26,770 bases of DNA from a virus. The stretch's first letter is position 1, and every line of letters starts with the position of its first letter. The stretch is taken from the IMG/VR virus record IMGVR_UViG_3300020160_000982, positions 1 to 26,770 of that record. One strand, given 5' to 3'. Of this stretch, positions 22,706-26,770 are shown one piece after another. The notes below the pieces were generated by a model. That model ran no database searches. It was not told the DNA's origin and saw only the letters and a list, made by a program, of their open reading frames with translations. Position numbers and translations under genes: made by a program.

Positions 22706-23680
22706 ATGAAATATCTATCAGTATGTAGTGGGATTGAAGCGGCATCCGTTGCTTGGTCACCTTTAGATTGGGAATGTGTTGGTCTTTGCGACTTCGCATC
22801 CTTCCCCCAAAAAGTGCTATCTCATCATTATCCAAACACACCATTATTTTCAGACATCACTAAATTAAACTCACATGAAAGTTACAAAAAAATCAAATTC
22901 AACTTATTGGTCGGAGGAACGCCTTGTCAATCTTTTTCCGATGCGGGACTCAACAAAGGAATGGATGATATCCGTGGTAGAATCTCCCTTGAGTATGGAA
23001 GAATTCTTAAAGAAAAACGACCAAGATGGTTCATTTGGGAAAATGTCGAAGGCGTTTTTAAAAACAAACACAAAAAAGCCCTATGTGAAATCATCTCCTC
23101 TTTCACCGGTGTTGACTTCAAACCAGAAAGTCTCGACAAACAAGGGGTTGTCCAAGGGGAAGAATACTCCATCGCTTATAGGGTTTTCGACAGCCAATAC
23201 TTCGGAGTTCCCCAACGACGCAAAAGAGTGTTCATTGTCGGATATCGCGGAAACAATTGGAAAATCCCATTCTCCGTATTATTTGAAGAAGGATGTTTTG
23301 AAAGCGTTGAAGAGAAGAATCGCATCAAGAGGGATGAGTATACCTCAAACATTCTCGGAAAAATTAAACTCGCAGGTACGGTAACTAAATGTTATGCTCA
23401 AACATTGGTTGATGGATTTGGTAAAGTATCAACATCTAACTTTTGGATTGATAAACATGGTATTAGAACCTTCACAGAAAGAGAATTAGAGAGGCTTCAG
23501 GGTTTTCCTGATGGTTACCTTGATTTTGAAATAGATGGTAAAAAACCAAGTTATTCTTCCGTTAAAGGTGGTATTGGTAACTCTATGACTGTCAATGTAA
23601 TGTATTGGATTGGCCAACGTATCAATTTTATAGACAATTATATTGAATCACAAAAAGTTTTGAAATCTCATAAAAAATAA
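22706..23680 (+). CDS. DNA (cytosine-5) methyltransferase
   Basis: A 324-residue C5-methyltransferase that transfers a methyl group from SAM to C5 of cytosine in DNA. Visible motifs: I as VCSGIEAASVAW (6-17); IV as VGGTPCQSFSDAG with catalytic Cys 74; VI as WENVEG (111-116); VIII as QYFGVPQRRKRVF (164-176); IX as ERELERLQGFPDGY near 259-272; and X as GGIGNSMTVNV near the end. All catalytic motifs are intact and the length is normal for a small phage enzyme with a short target-recognition region. No cognate nuclease is adjacent, so a protective orphan methylase is likely. Codons between ~22930 and 23370 end in C far more often than in the rest of the gene, which suggests recent transfer or recombination. 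Confidence 0.95.
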   Translation: MKYLSVCSGIEAASVAWSPLDWECVGLCDFASFPQKVLSHHYPNTPLFSDITKLNSHESYKKIKFNLLVGGTPCQSFSDAGLNKGMDDIRGRISLEYGRILKEKRPRWFIWENVEGVFKNKHKKALCEIISSFTGVDFKPESLDKQGVVQGEEYSIAYRVFDSQYFGVPQRRKRVFIVGYRGNNWKIPFSVLFEEGCFESVEEKNRIKRDEYTSNILGKIKLAGTVTKCYAQTLVDGFGKVSTSNFWIDKHGIRTFTERELERLQGFPDGYLDFEIDGKKPSYSSVKGGIGNSMTVNVMYWIGQRINFIDNYIESQKVLKSHKK

Positions 23681-23692
23681 CTATATTATATC

Positions 23693-23854
23693 ATGCAACC
23701 AAAAGAATCAAAATCAAATTGGCATTTCAAAATTAGTATTGCTAAGTCAATACTAAGAATTGGTGCGGGAGGAGCATTATTCCAACAATATTTTGTCGCC
23801 GCAGGCACACTATTTGTATTGGCAGAAATATTGGGAATCATTGAAGAAATTTAA
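23693..23854 (+). CDS. Small membrane protein, phage type
   Basis: A 53-residue protein from the ATG at 23693 to TAA. A short hydrophilic start (MQPKESKSNWHFKISIAKSI) is followed by a glycine/alanine-rich hydrophobic hairpin (GAGGALFQQYFVAAGTLFVLAEILGIIEEI) that could span the membrane once or as a hairpin. Similar small SNWHFKI-like proteins occur, as I recall, among phage hypotheticals. It lies 12 bases after the methyltransferase stop. Function is unknown. Confidence 0.65.
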   Translation: MQPKESKSNWHFKISIAKSILRIGAGGALFQQYFVAAGTLFVLAEILGIIEEI

Positions 23855-23915
23855 TTATAGATTATGAATAATTTCCAAATAATTGCATTTGTAAAAAGTT
23901 TAAAAAAACAAAAAG

Positions 23916-24215
23916 ATGGAAGCAACAACAAGACCATTAAACAACATGAACCCAACGTCGTTCAAAGAACTGAACTTCCAACAACACCCAATGGGGGTGG
24001 GACAACAGTGCATAGTTCAATTTTCAAACGGATATGGGGCTAGTATTGTAAAAGGTGAACACACTTATGGTGGTAAGGATGGTTTATATGAATTGGCTGT
24101 CTTTGGTAAGGATGGTCACATTACTTATGACACACCAATCACTAATGACGTACTTGGTTATCTTTCGGAAGAAGACGTAGAAAAAACATTAACTGACATT
24201 AAAAATTTAGATTAA
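23916..24215 (+). CDS. Conserved phage hypothetical protein
   Basis: A 99-residue protein with a beta-rich core: QQCIVQFSNGYGASIVKGE, then YGGKDGLYELAVF, then HITYDTPITNDVLGYLSEEDVEKTL. This NGYGxSxxK...YGGxxGLYELAV...TPITNDVxGYLxEEDV pattern is familiar from many phage genomes but has no assigned function. The ATG follows an A-rich tract, and the TAA overlaps the next ATG (TAATG). It may be an early, host-interaction or regulatory protein; nothing in the sequence decides. Confidence 0.75.
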   Translation: MEATTRPLNNMNPTSFKELNFQQHPMGVGQQCIVQFSNGYGASIVKGEHTYGGKDGLYELAVFGKDGHITYDTPITNDVLGYLSEEDVEKTLTDIKNLD

Positions 24216-24499
24216 TGACAACCGAAACTAAATTTAGAGCGGGGTTAACGATAACATTATTAGGTTTGACCATAATGACGTTTGAATATTTTGAGAAGGA
24301 CAGAGTTTATCAAGAACTTAAAGTGTCGTCATCAAAACAAATTAATAGTTTACAAACATTATCCGATAGTCTTCGTGATGAATCCTTTATTCATTTTACC
24401 GAAGCGGGTAGGTATGAAATGGCTTTAGAGATGTATAGAGAAAAAAACCCCGAAGCCGTTGAAGAAATTGAATTAATATTAACAACACAAACAGAGTAA
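24215..24499 (+). CDS. Membrane-anchored helical protein, paralogue of the gene at 17409
   Basis: A 94-residue protein with one N-terminal membrane helix (AGLTITLLGLTIMTFEYF, ~9-26), a polar helical linker (KQINSLQTLSDSLRDESF) and a C-terminal RYEMALEMYREKNPEAVEEIELIL segment that parallels the 122-residue protein at 17409-17777. It starts in a TAATG overlap and ends one base before the next gene. No named family. The pair may form coiled-coil membrane assemblies. Confidence 0.65.
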   Translation: MTTETKFRAGLTITLLGLTIMTFEYFEKDRVYQELKVSSSKQINSLQTLSDSLRDESFIHFTEAGRYEMALEMYREKNPEAVEEIELILTTQTE

Positions 24500-24500
24500 C

Positions 24501-24806
24501 ATGAGTGAAAAAAATACAAACTTTCACATTGGTAATGGATCTTATATTAATATACAAACCAGTTCAATAATTAAACTAAGTGAGGAGTTTGTTGTGTACA
24601 CCGAAGACGGACCAATTTCATTAACAGTAGATATTGTTGCTGATTTTGCAAAAATAGAAAAAAAACATCATGAGATATTTTTTAACGTACTATCTTCAAA
24701 ATATTTAAATAAAGCTTCTTTTGGTGATAACCCTTTCTCAGAATGTAGACCCATTGTGAAAAGAAAATGGTGGCAAATTTTTAAACCTAAATTCGTAGAA
24801 TTATGA
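24501..24806 (+). CDS. Hypothetical phage protein
   Basis: A 101-residue protein. The beta-rich N-terminal half (FHIGNGSYINIQTSSIIKLS, then FVVYTEDGPISLTVDIVADF) is followed by a helical region and a basic, Trp-rich tail (IVKRKWWQIFKPKFVEL) that could touch membrane or nucleic acid. The last bases overlap the next ATG as ATGA. No family is recognised. Confidence 0.6.
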   Translation: MSEKNTNFHIGNGSYINIQTSSIIKLSEEFVVYTEDGPISLTVDIVADFAKIEKKHHEIFFNVLSSKYLNKASFGDNPFSECRPIVKRKWWQIFKPKFVEL

Positions 24807-24952
24807 CAAATTATCAAATCGTAGGTTCAGTTTTAATTATTTTTGGGTTATGGTTTGCATATGAAATTTACCGAGCACCTACGATGGACAATAATGGTAA
24901 AGTAACTAAACCAGGTAAAAAACTTAAAGACTTATGGCAAAAGCGACGTTAG
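24803..24952 (+). CDS. Small single-span membrane protein
   Basis: A 49-residue protein from the ATG at 24803, overlapping the previous stop as ATGA. It has a single hydrophobic helix (QIVGSVLIIFGLWFAYEIYR, ~5-24) and a basic cytoplasmic-type tail (KVTKPGKKLKDLWQKRR). It overlaps the next gene by 19 bases in another frame. The topology is that of a small membrane effector or holin accessory. No family is recognised. Confidence 0.6.
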   Translation: MTNYQIVGSVLIIFGLWFAYEIYRAPTMDNNGKVTKPGKKLKDLWQKRR

Positions 24953-25179
24953 AATACAACTTAAGTGACCCTGAAGATGCGATGGCACATCTAAGAGCGG
25001 TCAAGTCTTTAGATATGGCGATGGCTTTATGGGACATTGTACATAACACCAAAAAAGGTTTAGAATGGTCAATGGAGGGTAAAGAAATTGACAAATATGA
25101 TGCTTTGGAATTGGTATTTGAAAAGATACACGAAATCTTAAATGACCATAACATTATAACAGACGAACTAATTGACTGA
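24934..25179 (+). CDS. Conserved phage hypothetical protein (helical)
   Basis: An 81-residue acidic protein of mostly helical character. It starts MAKATLEYNLSDPEDAMAHL, continues AVKSLDMAMALWDIVHNTKK, and ends in a long amphipathic helix (ALELVFEKIHEILNDHNIITDELID). The MAKATLExNLxDPxD...SxDMAxAL...ILxxxxIxxDEL pattern recurs in many phages, from memory, without assigned function. The helical surface suggests an oligomer or a partner-binding role. Confidence 0.72.
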   Translation: MAKATLEYNLSDPEDAMAHLRAVKSLDMAMALWDIVHNTKKGLEWSMEGKEIDKYDALELVFEKIHEILNDHNIITDELID

Positions 25180-25202
25180 TATTTATCATATAAACAACTA
25201 TT

Positions 25203-25613
25203 ATGGCATATTCAGATAAGGTCTTGGACCACTATTCAAATCCTAAAAACGTAGGGACATTAGACAAATCCAAATCAAATGTAGGTACTGGATTGGTTGG
25301 AGCACCCGAGTGTGGAGATGTAATGAGATTACAGATTGAGGTTATTGATAATATCATTATTGATGCTAAGTTCAAAACCTTTGGATGTGGTTCCGCAATT
25401 GCTTCTTCTTCAGTCGCAACTGAATGGTTGAAAGGTAAATCGTTAGATGAGGCAGTCACAATCGATAACATGGATTTAGTTGAGGAGTTAAACCTTCCGC
25501 CAGTTAAGATACATTGTAGTGTCTTAGCAGAAGATGCAATTAAATCCGCAATAAATGATTATCGTGTTAAAAATGGTATGGAAGAAATAAAATTTGAAGA
25601 ACATTTAAGTTAA
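25203..25613 (+). CDS. iscU: IscU-type Fe-S cluster scaffold protein
   Basis: A 136-residue protein of normal IscU length, on which [2Fe-2S] clusters are built before delivery to apo-proteins. The three scaffold cysteines are present: Cys 37 in GAPECGDVM with the Asp 39 that destabilises the bound cluster, Cys 62 in TFGCGSAIASSS, and Cys 105 in KIHCSVLAEDA with the preceding His 104. LPPVK at 98-102 is the HscA chaperone recognition motif. All catalytic residues are intact, so it should be active. No iscS or hscA/hscB is in the window, so sulfur and chaperones would come from the host. Its TAA overlaps the iscA-type ATG (TAATG). Confidence 0.95.
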   Translation: MAYSDKVLDHYSNPKNVGTLDKSKSNVGTGLVGAPECGDVMRLQIEVIDNIIIDAKFKTFGCGSAIASSSVATEWLKGKSLDEAVTIDNMDLVEELNLPPVKIHCSVLAEDAIKSAINDYRVKNGMEEIKFEEHLS

Positions 25614-25945
25614 TGATAACAATATCCGATAAAGCGTTAAACCATTTAGTAGAATTAATGGTAAATCAAGGAATAACTCCCGATACACATCATCTTCGTG
25701 TTGGTGTAATTGGTGGTGGATGTAGTGGTCTTTCATATAAAATGGACTTCGATGATGTTATGGATATAACAGATGAAATAGTTGAACTTGAAGGTGGTTT
25801 AAAAGTCGCCATAGATAGAAAATCTTTATTATATCTTTTTGGTACAGAATTAGATTATTCAGATGGTTTAAATGGAAAGGGATTTACGTGGGCCAATCCG
25901 TCTGCATCACGTACTTGTGGATGTGGAGAAAGTTTTGCTCTCTAA
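25613..25945 (+). CDS. A-type Fe-S cluster carrier (IscA/ErpA/HesB family)
   Basis: A 110-residue A-type carrier. The HesB motif GVIGGGCSGLSYKMDF holds Cys 37, and the C-terminal SRTCGCGESFAL supplies Cys 102 and Cys 104 (C-x64-CGC). All three cluster-binding cysteines are present and the length is typical. It accepts clusters from IscU-type scaffolds and passes them to target enzymes. The TAATG junction couples it tightly to iscU. IscA, ErpA and SufA cannot be told apart here. Targets could be phage or host Fe-S enzymes outside this window. Confidence 0.93.
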   Translation: MITISDKALNHLVELMVNQGITPDTHHLRVGVIGGGCSGLSYKMDFDDVMDITDEIVELEGGLKVAIDRKSLLYLFGTELDYSDGLNGKGFTWANPSASRTCGCGESFAL

Positions 25946-25964
25946 TTTTTTTATCTCGTATATT

Positions 25965-25983
25965 TTTCTTATATTTTATTAAA
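25965..25983 (+). promoter_or_regulatory. Second copy of the repeated 19-base promoter element
   Basis: TTTCTTATATTTTATTAAA is identical to 15616-15634 and resembles 19290-19310. It contains a TATATTTT -7-like box and lies 18 bases before the ATG of the gene at 26002. A clear -33 TTG is not seen at the right distance. Confidence 0.45.
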
Positions 25984-26001
25984 CATTTAAAATTAAAATA
26001 T

Positions 26002-26283
26002 ATGCCAGAATTTGAAGCATCAGTTGATATCGACCCAAGTGAGTTTGTTGATTCATGTAATAAAAGAGAAAAGGACAGATTAGTTGAAATCTTAATTGAG
26101 GATGGTTACATTCAACCAGACCAAGATACCAAAAATAGTAGTAATGGTGTTCGTAAACCAAATGTAAACGACCAAATATTTTGGGATAGTTTACAACACT
26201 TATCAAAGTGTAGAGATTTATTATCAATCGAAGAAGAAAATTTTATAAATAACTTATCTAATAAGTTTAAACATCTACGTTAA
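26002..26283 (+). CDS. Hypothetical protein
   Basis: A 93-residue protein starting at the ATG at 26002 (MPEFEASVDIDPSEFVDSC). Upstream in-frame codons back to 25888 overlap the iscA-type gene and look out of frame, so they are left out. It is acidic and helical, with CNKREKDRLVEILIEDGYI in the middle and a basic C-terminus. No family is recognised. The TAATG overlap couples it to the next methyltransferase-like gene. Confidence 0.6.
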   Translation: MPEFEASVDIDPSEFVDSCNKREKDRLVEILIEDGYIQPDQDTKNSSNGVRKPNVNDQIFWDSLQHLSKCRDLLSIEEENFINNLSNKFKHLR

Positions 26284-26770
26284 TGAAAATATTGGAATTG
26301 TTTGCGGGTAGTCGATCTGTTGGAAAGGTTGCCGAGGGTTTAGGTATGGAAGTATTTTCATCTGACATTACACCATTTGAAGGAATTCATTACGCTATTA
26401 GTATTTTAGATTTTGACGTTACCAAAGTTCCATTTCAACCGGATATTATTTGGGCATCACCACCTTGTACTGGTTTTAGTGTTGCTGCTTTAGGACATCA
26501 TTGGACTGGTGGTAAAGGGGCGTACATTCCCAAAACAGATACCGCTCGTTTAGGTATTGAATTAGTTAAAAAAACAATTGAGATTATAAATCATTTCAAT
26601 CCAACATATTGGTTTATTGAAAACCCAAGAGGGGTTCTTCGTAAGATGCCATTTATGCAAGACCTTAAAAGAAATACAGTTACATATTGTCAATATGGTG
26701 ATGAGAGAATGAAACCAACAGACATATGGACAAATAGTAATGAATGGATTCCTCGTAAGATGTGTAAGAA
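26283..26770 (+). CDS. C5-cytosine methyltransferase-like protein, partial (continues past window)
   Basis: The first 162 residues of a second C5-MTase-like protein. The SAM motif I is ELFAGSRSVGKVAEG (5-19). Motif IV is WASPPCTGFSVAA with Cys 62, and motif VI is WFIENPRGVL (110-119). TYCQYGDERMKPTDIWTN follows in the place of the later motifs. PPC and ENP replace the usual PPCQ and ENV, and no Q follows the Cys. It is common in phages as a small MTase-like protein and may differ in target from the enzyme at 22706. The 3' end is not in the window. Confidence 0.82.
   Translation, partial: MKILELFAGSRSVGKVAEGLGMEVFSSDITPFEGIHYAISILDFDVTKVPFQPDIIWASPPCTGFSVAALGHHWTGGKGAYIPKTDTARLGIELVKKTIEIINHFNPTYWFIENPRGVLRKMPFMQDLKRNTVTYCQYGDERMKPTDIWTNSNEWIPRKMCK

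Noticed and set aside
22875-23384. A 169-codon open frame inside the C5-methyltransferase gene
   Set aside because: It lies in another frame of a gene with all catalytic motifs, has no protein-like domain and is explained by the C-ending codon bias of that segment.
23864-24043. A 59-codon frame overlapping the conserved gene at 23916
   Set aside because: The product is Asn/Thr/Lys-rich without order, and the overlapping gene in the other frame has a recognisable phage pattern.
1-26770. tRNA genes, CRISPR arrays and insertion sequences
   Set aside because: Read on both strands, no cloverleaf with CCA-like end, regular direct-repeat array or transposase was recognised; a tRNA search tool was not available.

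Overview
The window reads as part of a large tailed phage that infects a member of the Bacteroidota. This is an inference. The genome is AT-rich and densely packed, and many neighbours share ATGA or TAATG stop/start overlaps. There are many small orphan genes of phage type. Starts are preceded by A-rich tracts rather than Shine-Dalgarno sequences, and several leaders carry TAnnTTTG-like boxes, the -7 element of Bacteroidota sigma factors. There is a virus-style set of nucleotide-metabolism and DNA-methylation genes. TAA, TAG and TGA all act as stops. No terminase, capsid, tail or polymerase gene is present, so the viral assignment rests on context. A mobile island in a bacterial chromosome is the main alternative.

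Layout. (1) 1-1536, plus strand: the C-terminal part of an outer-membrane beta-barrel protein overlaps a DUF401-type inner-membrane permease, giving one protein for each membrane of a Gram-negative cell. (2) 1587-2060: a phage DUF1617-like protein, ending in a bidirectional terminator that also closes the convergent minus-strand block. (3) 2052-15331, minus strand: a glycan island with eight glycosyltransferases or likely glycosyltransferases, two intact SDR sugar epimerase/dehydratases plus a 34-codon remnant of a third, one DegT-type sugar aminotransferase and four small SAM methyltransferases. Three small orphan genes interrupt it, and a ribbon-helix-helix candidate stands at its upstream end. 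There is no nucleotidyltransferase, flippase or polymerase, so activated sugars probably come from the host and the product is probably a decoration on virion or host surface. (4) 15412-19252: two very small minus-strand genes, a DPPF-motif DNA methyltransferase, a DUF192 protein, a run of small membrane proteins and thymidylate synthase. (5) 19325-22618: two tandem, diverged PcfJ-like proteins. (6) 22693-26770: a C5-cytosine methyltransferase, a train of small phage proteins, an IscU/IscA iron-sulfur cluster pair, an orphan gene and the start of a second C5-MTase-like gene cut by the window edge.

The strongest candidates for something new are the barrel/permease pair, the tandem PcfJ-like proteins with an inverted repeat over the second start codon, the glycan island with its epimerase remnant, and the phage-borne IscU-IscA pair. 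No tRNA, rRNA, CRISPR array or insertion sequence was recognised. The only stretch over 300 bases without a long gene is 15332-15661. It holds a terminator, a 53-codon gene and a divergent promoter region.
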